Positions 34,528 through 42,448 of a DNA stretch of 64,000 nt are shown piece after piece. Both the position numbers and the translations under genes were made by a program. Position 1 is the stretch's first letter; each line of letters begins with the position of its first letter. Below the pieces are notes generated by a model that saw nothing but the letters and a program-made list of their open reading frames with translations, did not search any database and had not been told where the DNA came from. The stretch comes from Streptomyces sp. NBC_01314 (GTDB taxonomy: Bacteria > Actinomycetota > Actinomycetes > Streptomycetales > Streptomycetaceae): contig NZ_CP108394.1 of assembly GCF_041435215.1 (NCBI RefSeq), positions 10,664,001-10,728,000 of the forward strand, given 5' to 3'.

Positions 34528-34540
34528 GCGGGTCGGCCGT
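34511..34540. terminator. Hairpin overlapping the ArsR-SRPBCC stop codon
   Basis: ACGGCCGGCCCGC and GCGGGTCGGCCGT pair over a CTGA loop (13 bp with one G-U pair). The stop codon lies in the loop. It lies between convergent genes. Confidence 0.6.
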
Positions 34541-34563
34541 CGTACCCCTCGCGGGCGTCCTGT

Positions 34564-35019
34564 TTACACCTGTGGCGTGCGGCCCGCACGCCAGGTGCCC
34601 TTGGCCGCGGCGCCAGCGCACATCAGCCCCAGCAGCAGTGCCAGGCAGCCGATGATGATGTTGTTGACCACGACACCGGCGTCCGGGCTGTCGCCGACGA
34701 TCCACGCCGAGATGATCATCCACACACCCAGTGCGCACATGGCCCAGCTCAGGCCGTACATCCTCTCCGGTGCGGCGGTGAAGCCGAGGGCCAGCAGACC
34801 GATGGCGATGCCCACGATGAGGTTGTGGGACGCCAGGGCGGGCTGGCTCGTCGTGTAGTGGAGTATCCACGGGGACACGGCGCAGTACAGACCGAGCAGG
34901 AACACCGGTCCGTCCACGAGCGCCACATCGCGATCACCGAGCATGCGGGCGTACCGGGCCTGCATTTCGGGTGCATCGGGGTGGCTGGTGATGTCATTCC
35001 GGTGTGAGACGTTGGCCAT
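34564..35019 (-). CDS. SPW-repeat membrane protein
   Basis: A 151-residue membrane protein with two SPW repeats, each a pair of helices: VFLLGLYCAVSPWILHY and later WAMCALGVWMIISAWIVGD. Four membrane segments are predicted, and a soluble N-terminus of about 35 residues holds MQARYARMLGD. SPW proteins are common stress-linked membrane proteins in actinobacteria with no known activity. The upstream 80 bp include an AT-rich tract and a palindrome at 35072-35086. Confidence 0.87.
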   Translation of the reverse strand: MANVSHRNDITSHPDAPEMQARYARMLGDRDVALVDGPVFLLGLYCAVSPWILHYTTSQPALASHNLIVGIAIGLLALGFTAAPERMYGLSWAMCALGVWMIISAWIVGDSPDAGVVVNNIIIGCLALLLGLMCAGAAAKGTWRAGRTPQV

Positions 35020-35071
35020 GACTCGACTCCTTTGAACTCTGCAGGCCTGACCGCGTCTGGTGGGGTATGCG

Positions 35072-35086
35072 GTAAGCGCCGCTTAC
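35072..35086. promoter_or_regulatory. Palindrome GTAAGCG-C-CGCTTAC
   Basis: A perfect 7-1-7 inverted repeat beside an AT-rich stretch between the SPW gene start and the sigma-factor pseudogene end. It could be an operator for the SPW gene or the terminator hairpin of the former sigma gene. Confidence 0.4.
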
Positions 35087-35099
35087 GTTCATTCTGCGC

Positions 35100-35546
35100 T
35101 TATTTTGCCTTTATGTGTAGTGGCCGGGGGTGCGGGGAGGGTGAGGGGCGAAACTCGTGGTCCAAGCGGCCGCGCAACCGTCGCAGAGCCCGCCGGGTGT
35201 GGCTCTTGACCGTGCCCGAGGGGTAGGCCGGTGCGTTCCGCGATCCGGGTCGGGCCGGATCGGTACGCGGTCGAGAGCGGCCTCGGGATACGCGCGGTCG
35301 GGGTGGTCGGGGTGGTCGGCGAGGGCGAGCGCGGTGCCCGCCGAGGTCACCGGATCCGACGGCGGGTCCGCGTGGACAGAGCGTCGGCGATCCGGCGCCG
35401 GGTGATCCCGACGATCCAGGCCCCCGTCGCGCCGCGCTCGGACCGGTAGCCGTGCCGGTCGCGCCACCCGCCCAGGAACAGCCGTCGTCGCCCGCCACCG
35501 GACCCCGTGCCAGTTGGTCGTCGGCGGCTGCGACGCTCGGACACAC
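35100..35546 (-). pseudogene. Broken ECF sigma factor gene (LitS-like by context)
   Basis: Pieces of an ECF sigma factor appear in order on the minus strand but in different frames. A GTG-started DDQLARGPVAGDDG is followed by a deletion of most of region 2.1, then LFLGGWRDRHGYRSERG and WIVGITRRRIADALSTRTRR (region 2.4-like). In another frame comes DHPDHPDRAYPEAALDRV, then after a deletion RIAERTGLPLG. An extra base then leads into TVKSHTRRALRRLRGRLDHEF (region 4.2). At least three frame changes and two deletions rule out function. It is divergent from a broken LitR-type regulator gene, the arrangement of the litS/litR light-response pair of S. coelicolor. That identity is inference. Confidence 0.8.
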
Positions 35547-35642
35547 GGAACTCGTGAGGGCGGCTCCTCGCGTGGGGCGGTGCGCATGGCGCCTCGTGCG
35601 AGCCCGCGGGGCCGGGCTTCAACTCGCATCGCTTCTGCATCG

Positions 35643-35667
35643 TATAGTCGCCCTTATGGGGGCATAG
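35643..35667 (+). promoter_or_regulatory. Former divergent promoter of sigma/MerR pair
   Basis: TATAGT at 35643-35648 is a good -10 for the MerR-type pseudogene (ATG 35668). The sequence TATAGTCGCCC-TTAT-GGGGGCATA forms an imperfect dyad typical of a MerR operator. It is the only AT-rich island in this stretch. Confidence 0.4.
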
Positions 35668-36495
35668 ATGGAGGAAAACCCCGCCGATCCGGGGCTCAGC
35701 AGCGGTGCCCTGGCCCCGTCGGCTGGGTGTGTCGCCCACGACCCTGCGTTCCTGGGACCGCCGCTACGGCATCGGGCCCGCGGTCCGCACCGACGGCCGG
35801 CACCGGCGCTGGACCCCGCAGGACGTGGCGGTGGTCGAGACGATGTGCCGGCTGACGTCCGCCGGGCTGGCCCCGGCCGAGGCGGCCCGCGCGGCGAGGG
35901 AAGCGGCCGGAACCCCGAGAGCGGGGGAAGCGAAGGAGGGTGTCGGGGCAGCGCGGGTGCCGGACGGGGTTCGTCCGCAGCCGTCACCCGCGCCCGGCCC
36001 ACCGTCTCCGGGAGACATCCGCAAGGAGTGCCGGGGCCTCGCCCGCGCCGCCGTACGCCTCGACGCTCCGGCGGTGTAGGACCTGTTGGCCGGGGCCGTC
36101 GAGCATCTGCTGTCCTGGCATGTCTCCACGACCCTGCGCCGCCACCACCGGGCGCCCGCACCCCGCCACCGCCCCGGGCCCGGTCGTCCTCGCCTGCGTG
36201 CCGGGCGAACAGCACAGCCTGCCGCTGGAGGTGCTCACCGCGGCGGTCGACCGGGTCGGCCCCGCGGCCGTGGTCCTGTGGGCGCAGGCCCGCTCCACGG
36301 CGAGCCTGCCCCCTGGCCCGCCATGTCGCCGCCATGCGCTGGGGCGTGAAGGGCGCCCGCCGACACCCGCTCGTCGTGCTCGGCGGCCCCGGCTGGCACG
36401 GGCACCCCGCCTCGGGAACGGTCCGGCCGGTCTCGCTGGGCGAGGCGGTGGAGGCGTTGTCCGGTCTCCATGGGCGGGCGGGCCGACCGGTCTAG
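35668..36495 (+). pseudogene. Broken LitR-type MerR regulator with cobalamin-binding domain
   Basis: The MerR helix-turn-helix is clear (LGVSPTTLRSWDRRYGIGP and MCRLTSAGLAPAEAARAARE) but is reached only after a +1 shift near 35714 caused by an extra C. A TAG at 36077-36079 follows APAV. After further frame changes come remnants of the cobalamin-binding part: VEHLLSWHVSTTLR, LACVPGEQHSLPLEVL, GPAAVVLWAQARSTAS and LARHVAAMRWGVKGARRHPL. LitR proteins sense light through adenosylcobalamin and activate carotenoid and photolyase genes. The last bases overlap the end of the photolyase gene. The gene cannot be functional as read. Confidence 0.83.
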
Positions 36496-37853
36496 GACCT
36501 GCGTGCCCGCAGGAACCGCTCGCGTCCCTCCGCCAGTTCGACGATCGGCTCCGGATAGTCCAGCGCGCCGCGGTCCAGCCCCCGCAGCTTCCACGGCTCG
36601 TGCACCGCCGGTCCCGCGACGTCCGCCAACTCCGGTACCCAGCGCCGTACGTACTCCCCGTCCGGGTCGTACCGTTTCGCCTGGGTGACCGGGTTGAGGA
36701 CCCGGTTGGGGCGGGTGTCGGTGCCGGTCCCGGCCGTCCACTGCCAGTTGAGCTGGTTGTTGGCCACGTCGCCGTCGACCAGGAGGTCAAGGAAGTGGCG
36801 GGCGCCGACGCGCCAGTCGACGTACAGCGTCTTGGTGAGGAAGCTCGCGGTCAGAAGCCGGCCGCGGTTGTGCATCCAGCCCTCGTGGAGGAGCTGGCGC
36901 ATGGCCGCGTCGATCACCGGGTAGCCGGTGCACCCCTTCCGCCATGCCTCGGTCTCGTCCGGCGCGGACCGCCAACGGTCGTCCCGGGCACGGTAGTCCA
37001 CGGTCGCGACCTCCGGCCGTACGGCCAGCACCTGGCGGTTGAAGTCCCGCCACGCGAGCTGCCGTACGAACGCCTCGGCGCCCGGACCGCCCGCCGCGCG
37101 CGCCCGGTGCACGAGTTCGAGGGGGGAGAGGGTGCCGAAGTGCAGATGCGGTGAGAGCCGGGAGGTCGCGTCGCCCGCCAGGTCGTCGTGCCGGTCCTCG
37201 TACGCCTCGATGCCCGACCGCAGCCAGGCGGAGAGCCGGGAGCGGCCCTCCGTCTCGCCGCCTGCCGCCAGACCTGGGGAGAGACCGGACAGCCGTTCGC
37301 GTGAGGGGAGTCGCTCCGAGCCGATGCCGTCCGGCACGCGCACGGTCCGCGGTGCGGCGAGCGCGTCGCGCAGCCGCTGCCGCGACCAGTGGCCGAAGTA
37401 CGGCGTGAAGACCGCGAAGTGGTCCGAGGAGTTCGGCAGCACCGCGCCGGGGTCCACGGCGGACGTCACCGTGTCGTGGACGTGCAGGCGCACACCCTCG
37501 GCCTCCAGCGCGCGCCGCAGCCTGTCCTCGCGATGCTGGGCGTACGCGCTGACGTCGGCCGCCACATGCACCTCGTCGGCGTCCGCCTCGGTGACCGCCT
37601 TGCACACCTCCACCACCACGTCCCCGGAGCGAACCACGAGCCGGCCGCCCCGCTCACGCAGTCCCGCGTCGAGGTCGCGCAGACAGTCGGCGAGGAACGC
37701 CAGCCGGTTGGGTGCGGCGAACCCGGCCCCGGCCACGGCCCGGTCTCGCACGAACAGCGGGACCACCTGCCGCGATCCGTCGAGGGCGGCGCGCATCGGC
37801 GGATGGTCGTGCAGCCGCAGATCGGAGGTGAACAGGACGACCGAGACGTTCAT
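36492..37853 (-). CDS. phrB: Deoxyribodipyrimidine photolyase (CPD photolyase)
   Basis: ATG 37853 gives 453 residues (MNVSVVLFTSDLRLHDHPPM), full length for class I photolyases. The N-terminal antenna domain is followed by the FAD-binding domain with SPHLHFGTLSPLELV, LAWRDFNRQVL, GYPVIDAAMRQLLHEGWMHN, LTKTLYVDWRVGARHFLD and NQLNWQWTAGTGTD. The Trp residues of the electron-transfer chain are in place. It repairs UV-induced pyrimidine dimers with blue light. It lies 112 bp downstream of the SDR gene on the same strand and beside the broken light regulator genes. It is very likely once under their control. Confidence 0.93.
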   Translation of the reverse strand: MNVSVVLFTSDLRLHDHPPMRAALDGSRQVVPLFVRDRAVAGAGFAAPNRLAFLADCLRDLDAGLRERGGRLVVRSGDVVVEVCKAVTEADADEVHVAADVSAYAQHREDRLRRALEAEGVRLHVHDTVTSAVDPGAVLPNSSDHFAVFTPYFGHWSRQRLRDALAAPRTVRVPDGIGSERLPSRERLSGLSPGLAAGGETEGRSRLSAWLRSGIEAYEDRHDDLAGDATSRLSPHLHFGTLSPLELVHRARAAGGPGAEAFVRQLAWRDFNRQVLAVRPEVATVDYRARDDRWRSAPDETEAWRKGCTGYPVIDAAMRQLLHEGWMHNRGRLLTASFLTKTLYVDWRVGARHFLDLLVDGDVANNQLNWQWTAGTGTDTRPNRVLNPVTQAKRYDPDGEYVRRWVPELADVAGPAVHEPWKLRGLDRGALDYPEPIVELAEGRERFLRARRS

Positions 37854-37965
37854 GACGGACTCCGGGGAAGGGAAAGACGGATCATGCGCCGCTTCCGGCC
37901 GGAGGCATCCGGCGGATGCGCGGGCCGGAGGCGGAGGGCCGGGGCGCGGGCCGCCGCGGCACACC

Positions 37966-39495
37966 TCAGGGCAGGGGCGCCCCCTCCCGCGCCCGCGCGG
38001 TCGCGTCCGCCACCGCCGCCCGTGCGATGTTGCGGGCCATGCCGCCGAACACGGCGGCGTGGAACGGGGCCACGCTCCACCAGTACGTGTGACCCAGCAG
38101 CCCGCGCGGATGGAACAGGGCACGCTGACGGAACAGGGTGCGTCCCGTGTCGTCGGTGTCCGCGTACATCTCCAGCCACGCCAGGCCCGGCAGCCGCATC
38201 TCCGCCCGCAGCCGCAGCAGCCGCCCCGGCTCGATCTCCTCGACCCTCCAGAAGTCCAGCGAGTCGCCCACCCGCAGCCGGGCGGCGTCCCGGCGGCCCC
38301 GGCGCAGGCCCACCCCGCCCGCCAGCCGGTCCAGCCACCCCCGTACGGCCCAGGCGAGCGGGAAGGAGTACCAGCCGTTGTCACCGCCGATGCCCTCGAT
38401 GACCCGCCACAGGGACGCGCGCGGGGCGTCCACGCACAGCTCGCGGTGGTCGGTGTAGAGGCTGCCGCCGGCCCAGTCGGGATCGGTGGGCAGCGGGTCG
38501 CTGGGCGCCCCGGGCAGGGAGGCCGACGACCAGCGGGTGGTGACCCGGGCCTCGCGCACCCGCCGCAGGGCGAGCCGCACCGCCTCGTCGAAGCCGACCG
38601 GATGACCGGGCGGATCCGGCACGTACCGTGCGATGTCGTGCTCGCGGCAGACCACCTCGTGCCGCAGCGACTCGGTGAGCGGCCGGGCGATCGAGGCCGG
38701 CACGGGCGTCACCAGCCCGACCCAGTGGCTGGACAGGCCCGGGGAGAGCACCGGCACGGGCAGAACGAGCCGGTGCGGCAGCCCGGCGACGACGGCGTAA
38801 CGCCGCATCATCTCGCGGTACGTCAGGACGTCCGGACCGCCGATGTCGAAGGTCCGGCTGACGTCCTCCGGCAGCCGGGCACAGCCGACGAGCGCGCGCA
38901 GCACGTCCCGGACGGCGACGGGCTGGATCCGGGTGCGCACCCAGCTCGGGGTGACCATCACCGGCAGGCGCTCGGTGAGGTAGCGCAGCATCTCGAAGGA
39001 GGCCGACCCCGAGCCGATGACGACCGCCGCCCGCAGCACGGCCGTGGGCACACCCGAGTCCAGCAGGATCCGGCCGACCTCGGCGCGCGAGCGCAGATGC
39101 GGCGACAGCTCCCGCTCCGGCACGCCGTACGGTGTGAGACCGCCCAGGTACACGAGCCGGCGCACCCCGGCGGCGTGGGCCCGCTCCCCGAAGACCCGCG
39201 CGGCCCGCCGGTCCGTGTCCTCGAAGTCCTTGCCGGTGCCCAGCGCGTGCACCAGGTAGTAGCCGACGTCGACGCCCCGCATCGCCCGCGTCACGGACTC
39301 CGCGTCGGTGACGTCCCCGCGGACCACCTCTACGGCGCCGGCCCAGGGGTGGTCGCGCAGCCGGTCCGGGGAGCGGGCCAGACAGCGCACCCGCAGGCCC
39401 GCCTCCAGCAGCTCCGGAACGAGCCGCCCGCCGATGTACCCGGTCGCACCGGTCACCAGGCAGAGCGGTCCGCTGCCGCGTTCGTCTCCCGTCAT
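37966..39495 (-). CDS. NAD(P)-binding SDR fused to DUF2867
   Basis: ATG 39495 gives 509 residues. Residues 8-300 are an atypical SDR/epimerase with the cofactor loop VTGATGYIGGRLVPELLEAG, a YYLVHALGTG motif and VLRAAVVIGSGSASFE. Residues about 340-500 are the DUF2867 domain, an SRPBCC-like fold (SLWRVIEGIGGDNGWYSF, RLRAEMRLPGLAWLEMY, RGLLGHTYWWSVAPFHAAVF). This fusion often sits next to photolyase and carotenoid/LitR genes in Streptomyces, which fits the context. It is probably co-transcribed with the photolyase. Substrate unknown. Confidence 0.9.
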   Translation of the reverse strand: MTGDERGSGPLCLVTGATGYIGGRLVPELLEAGLRVRCLARSPDRLRDHPWAGAVEVVRGDVTDAESVTRAMRGVDVGYYLVHALGTGKDFEDTDRRAARVFGERAHAAGVRRLVYLGGLTPYGVPERELSPHLRSRAEVGRILLDSGVPTAVLRAAVVIGSGSASFEMLRYLTERLPVMVTPSWVRTRIQPVAVRDVLRALVGCARLPEDVSRTFDIGGPDVLTYREMMRRYAVVAGLPHRLVLPVPVLSPGLSSHWVGLVTPVPASIARPLTESLRHEVVCREHDIARYVPDPPGHPVGFDEAVRLALRRVREARVTTRWSSASLPGAPSDPLPTDPDWAGGSLYTDHRELCVDAPRASLWRVIEGIGGDNGWYSFPLAWAVRGWLDRLAGGVGLRRGRRDAARLRVGDSLDFWRVEEIEPGRLLRLRAEMRLPGLAWLEMYADTDDTGRTLFRQRALFHPRGLLGHTYWWSVAPFHAAVFGGMARNIARAAVADATARAREGAPLP

Positions 39496-39496
39496 G

Positions 39497-39559
39497 GGTT
39501 CCTCGGTTCCTCGGTTGTTTGGTCCCAAGTTCTTCGTCCTGGGTTCTTCCTGGGTTCTT
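39497..39559. repeat. Short tandem duplications upstream of the SDR gene
   Basis: GGTTCCTC occurs twice in tandem (39497-39512) overlapping the first bases before the SDR start, and CCTGGGTTCTT occurs twice in tandem (39538-39559). On the coding strand these are purine-rich GAGGAACC and AAGAACCCAGG units, so one copy supplies a GAGGAA ribosome site. Confidence 0.6.
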
Positions 39560-39792
39560 CGCGTCGGCGTCCCCCGTCATCACTTCCCCCGCGAGAGCGG
39601 TCGTGGATGCGGCGGAGGGGTACCGCCGCGCGATCGGGTGATCGGTACGCACAGGGCCGAATTAGCTCGATCATGTGATCGTCCGCTTGTGGGCTTGCGG
39701 TGCCCTGGGCTGATCGGGCTGACGTGATCGTGCGACCTGGGACACCGGGTGCGGCGTCAGCGTGCGGGGCCCCTGCTCCACCAGTGGATGGT

Positions 39793-40344
39793 TCAGGGCC
39801 TCCCCGTCGCCTCTGGCCGTACCCACTTGGCCAGGTCGCCCGCGGCCCGCGGTACGGAGTCCGCCCTGCGGCGCTCGAGCATCAGCAGGACCCGCGTGGT
39901 GTCACCGGCGATCGGCCGGTGGTGGTCGTCGGTCCGGACAGCCCTCTGGCGTCCAGGGCGGCGGTGTCGACCTGGGTGAGGGGATGTGTGGCGCGGAAGT
40001 CGCGGATCACCGGGATGAGCAGCGGCACGGTCGCCGCGTTGACCGTGCCCAGGCCCAGGCGGACCATGCGGCTGATGCGGTGCTGTTCGCCTGCCGCGGT
40101 CCGCAGCCGGTCCACCGCGTCCAGCTCACCGATGATGTGCGGCAGCAGTTCCCGGCCCGAGGCGCTCATCGTCGCGCCGGAACGCTTGCGCTCCAGCAGG
40201 TCGACCCCGAGTTCGCGTTCCGGATTCCGGATTCCGTACGGTCTCGCTCAACGCAGGCTGGGAGAGCCGTAGTTCCTCGGCGGCCCGGCGCAGAGAATCG
40301 AGCCTGGTCACCGCCGTGATGTATTCCAGCTGTTCGGTCCGCAC
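39793..40344 (-). pseudogene. Broken LysR-family regulator (sulfur locus)
   Basis: From a GTG at 40344 the protein starts VRTEQLEYITAV and has a LysR helix-turn-helix (SLRRAAEELRLSQPALSETV). A 7-bp tandem duplication (CGGATTC twice, 40221-40234) then shifts the frame. The next frame continues the family with ERKRSGATMSASGRELLPHI and RLGTVNAATVPLLIPVIRDF in near-intact form. After a deletion, only the C-terminal LMLERRRADSVPRAAGDLAK segment is seen in another frame. The gene is divergent from the leader-peptide/SsuE transcription unit, the normal place for its regulator. Confidence 0.82.
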
Positions 40345-40444
40345 CGCAGCAGAATGCGCGCCGTTTTCCGGCCCGTTCAAGGGTTCCCCTGTCACACCTT
40401 CGTGAAATTCAATGGTCCGGGATACGAGACCGGTCGGGTTCTCC

Positions 40445-40474
40445 TTGACGGCCCTCGCCGACGGCTGCCACGAT
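40445..40474 (+). promoter_or_regulatory. Promoter of the leader-peptide/ssuE unit
   Basis: TTGACG (40445-40450) and CACGAT (40469-40474) are separated by 18 bp. The -10 ends 7 bp before the leader ATG at 40482, so the transcript is probably leaderless. Confidence 0.6.
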
Positions 40475-40481
40475 CGACGGC

Positions 40482-40565
40482 ATGAAGATGCGACTGGACC
40501 TCACGCGGCGACGCCATGTCGACCTCGCGCGTGTCTCCAGCGCCTCCTGTCGCGCCATGGCCTGA
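40482..40565 (+). CDS. RRRHVDL-type leader peptide (27 aa)
   Basis: MKMRLDLTRRRHVDLARVSS plus ASCRAMA. The LTRRRHVDLxRVxSAxC pattern with a cysteine near the end is the actinobacterial leader peptide found upstream of sulfur-assimilation genes. Leaderless cysteine-coding short frames in actinobacteria have been shown to sense cysteine by ribosome pausing and control the genes downstream. Here a single TGT cysteine codon lies five codons before the stop, with 290 nt of leader ahead of the SsuE-like gene. No Shine-Dalgarno is present, in line with leaderless translation. Confidence 0.85.
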   Translation: MKMRLDLTRRRHVDLARVSSASCRAMA

Positions 40566-40855
40566 TCACCTCTCCGCGATCCGCCGCGCATTCCTGCTTT
40601 CCGCGCCTGAATTCACCGTGCCCGCGCACCCCTTGGCATGCGTGCACTCCTCTTGTCGAAACGCCCGCGCATCACCTGATCCCAATCAGGCGTGCCCGAT
40701 GAATCAGACGTGCCCGAAAACATTCCGCGACAGAAGTTCCGCAGGCCCGCCGCGCCCGTGAAAGGGCGAACGGTTCGAACTCACCCGGTCTCCTGACCGC
40801 TCCCTTTCGGGGTGCCCGTCCGCACGGGCACCCCGGGTTCCCAGAAAGAGGACCC
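40566..40855 (+). promoter_or_regulatory. 290-nt leader with hairpins (attenuator candidate)
   Basis: Between leader peptide and SsuE gene are a small hairpin CCTGAT-CCCA-ATCAGG (40675-40690), an imperfect tandem repeat AATCAGRCGTGCCCGA (40685-40717) and a strong hairpin with an 11-bp perfect stem (GGGGTGCCCGT / ACGGGCACCCC, loop CCGC, 40809-40834). The last lies 13 bp before the purine-rich ribosome site AAAGAGG. It could terminate transcription or mask translation depending on ribosome position in the leader peptide. Confidence 0.6.
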
Positions 40856-41410
40856 ATGGCCACCGTCCTGTCCGTCTCCGGCAGTCCCTCCGTCTCCTCC
40901 CGCACCGCGAAGCTCGTACGCCACCTCGACGCCAGGCTGGCCGCCCAGGGCCACGAGGTCGTCCCGCTCGACATCCGCACCATCCCCGCCGAGGCGCTGC
41001 TCGGCGCGGACTTCAAGCACCCGGCCATCGTCGAGGCCACCGAACTCTTCGAGCGGGCCGACGGCATCGTCATCGCCACCCCCGTCTACAAGGCCGCCTA
41101 CTCCGGAGTCCTCAAGGCCCTGCTCGACCTGCTCCCGCAGTACGCCCTCACCGGCAAGACCGTGCTGCCCCTGGCCACCGGCGGCACCACCGCCCACGTC
41201 CTCGCCATCGACTACGCGCTGCGCCCTGTACTCAGCTCCATGGGCGCCCGGCACATCGTCCCCGGCTGGTTCACCCTCGACAAGGACATCACCGTCGGGG
41301 AGGACGGCAAGGTCACCGTCGCCCCGGCCACCGCCGAGGCCCTCGGCCAGGTCGTCGACCAGTTCCTCACCGCCCTCGGCCCCGCGCCGGTGCTGGCCGC
41401 CGCGAGCTGA
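40856..41410 (+). CDS. ssuE: NADPH-dependent FMN reductase, SsuE-like
   Basis: A 184-residue flavodoxin-fold reductase: phosphate-binding loop [33 protein letters not shown] and [20 protein letters not shown], which are the SsuE hallmarks. It supplies reduced FMN to the alkanesulfonate monooxygenase SsuD to free sulfite from sulfonates when sulfate is scarce. GAAAGAGG lies about 8 nt before the ATG. It follows the leader/attenuator region and precedes an SsuD fragment. The enzyme itself looks intact. Confidence 0.9.
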   Translation: MATVLSVSGSPSVSSRTAKLVRHLDARLAAQGHEVVPLDIRTIPAEALLGADFKHPAIVEATELFERADGIVIATPVYKAAYSGVLKALLDLLPQYALTGKTVLPLATGGTTAHVLAIDYALRPVLSSMGARHIVPGWFTLDKDITVGEDGKVTVAPATAEALGQVVDQFLTALGPAPVLAAAS

Positions 41411-41414
41411 CGCC

Positions 41415-41828
41415 ATGACCGACGCCCGCACCGAAGCCCCGGCCGGTTCGCCGTGGAGTTCCGGGCCGGGGCCTCGGAGCGGGACGCCGAACGGCGGTTT
41501 CCGTGGGCCGAGTTGGGCCGGCTCTCGGCTCGGCGACCGCGACGGCCTGGAGATCCACCCCAACCTCTGGGCCGGCATCGGCCTGGTGCGCGGCGGCGCG
41601 GGCACCGCCCTGGTGGGCAGCCACGACGAGGTCGCCGGGCGCAGCAAGGAGTACCACGCCCTCGGCATCGACGAGTTCGTCCTCTCCGGCTACCCGCACC
41701 TGGAGGAGGCGTACTGGTTCGGCGAGGGCGTCCTCCCGCGCCTCGCCGCCCAGGGCCTGTGGCGGCACCCCTTCGCCGGGCCGGCCGTCACCGCGGCACA
41801 GGTGCCGTTCGCGAGCCGGGGAGCGTGA
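41415..41828 (+). pseudogene. Remnant of alkanesulfonate monooxygenase (SsuD-like)
   Basis: The frame from ATG 41415 is open for 137 codons. Only the last 95 residues match the C-terminus of the LLM-class monooxygenase Ssu[41 protein letters not shown] and [20 protein letters not shown]. The family is about 360-390 residues, so the catalytic TIM-barrel front is lost. The first 40 residues are non-homologous junk. It begins 4 bp after ssuE, where a full ssuD would stand. A short truncated product without activity is the likely result. Confidence 0.8.
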
Positions 41829-41880
41829 GCCGGACGGGGGCGGCAGAGGGACCGCGCCTGCCGCTCCCACCGCGTGCCGC

Positions 41881-42381
41881 TCACACCGCGCGTTCCATGC
41901 ACACCAGTTGATCCCGCTCGTCCCACGACTCGGTGACGGCGAAGCCGAGCCGTTCGTACAGGGCGATGGCCCCGGTCCGCCAGTTCCACACCGACAGCCG
42001 TACCGTGCCCACGCCGCGCTCCGCGGCCTGTGCGAGCGCGGCGTCGAGCAGGCGGGAGGCGATGCCCCGGCCCCGGAACGCCGGGTCCGTCCAGAGTCGC
42101 TTGATCTCCGACCGTCCGTCGGTGGGAGCGGTCACCACCACACAGCCCACCGCGGTGTCCCCGCTCAGGGCCATCAGCACGTCATCGCCGGCGTACGCGG
42201 CGGCCGGGTCGGAGATCTCCGCCCGATAGCGGTCCGGCAGCCCTTCCGCATCGGCGACGGGCTCGCCCTTCTCGGCCTCCGTCCGCAGGTGGTAGGCGGC
42301 CAGCAACGAGGCCGGCCCCCCTGCGGCGGAAGCGGTCCGGCCCGGCCACCGGACGACGGAGATCTCGAGCCGATCAGTCAT
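41881..42381 (-). CDS. GNAT acetyltransferase (166 aa)
   Basis: From ATG 42381, a compact single-domain GNAT with the acetyl-CoA loop in RLWTDPAFRGRGIASRLLDA and the final VWNWRTGAIALYERLGFAVT block. An alternative start 7 codons upstream adds MSCDAGI. It converges on the ssuD remnant and follows the acyl-CoA-dehydrogenase-like gene on the same strand after a hairpin. The substrate is unknown. Confidence 0.88.
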   Translation of the reverse strand: MTDRLEISVVRWPGRTASAAGGPASLLAAYHLRTEAEKGEPVADAEGLPDRYRAEISDPAAAYAGDDVLMALSGDTAVGCVVVTAPTDGRSEIKRLWTDPAFRGRGIASRLLDAALAQAAERGVGTVRLSVWNWRTGAIALYERLGFAVTESWDERDQLVCMERAV

Positions 42382-42402
42382 GATGCCAGCATCACACGAC
42401 AC

Positions 42403-42438
42403 CGGCCGGGCTCCGCACGAGCCCGTGGCGCCCGGCCG
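42403..42438 (-). terminator. Hairpin after the acyl-CoA-dehydrogenase-like gene
   Basis: CGGCCGGGC and GCCCGGCCG form a perfect 9-bp stem 11 bp beyond the stop at 42449. Confidence 0.6.
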
Positions 42439-42448
42439 CCGTTCGGGA

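Noticed and set aside
37039..39678. 879-aa plus-strand frame across photolyase and SDR genes
   Set aside because: It is the antisense shadow of two genes with clear catalytic motifs; high GC keeps it open.
40516..40761. 81-aa frame with several cysteines in the ssuE leader
   Set aside because: It overlaps the better supported leader peptide and attenuator; its Cys pairs come from the imperfect tandem repeat.
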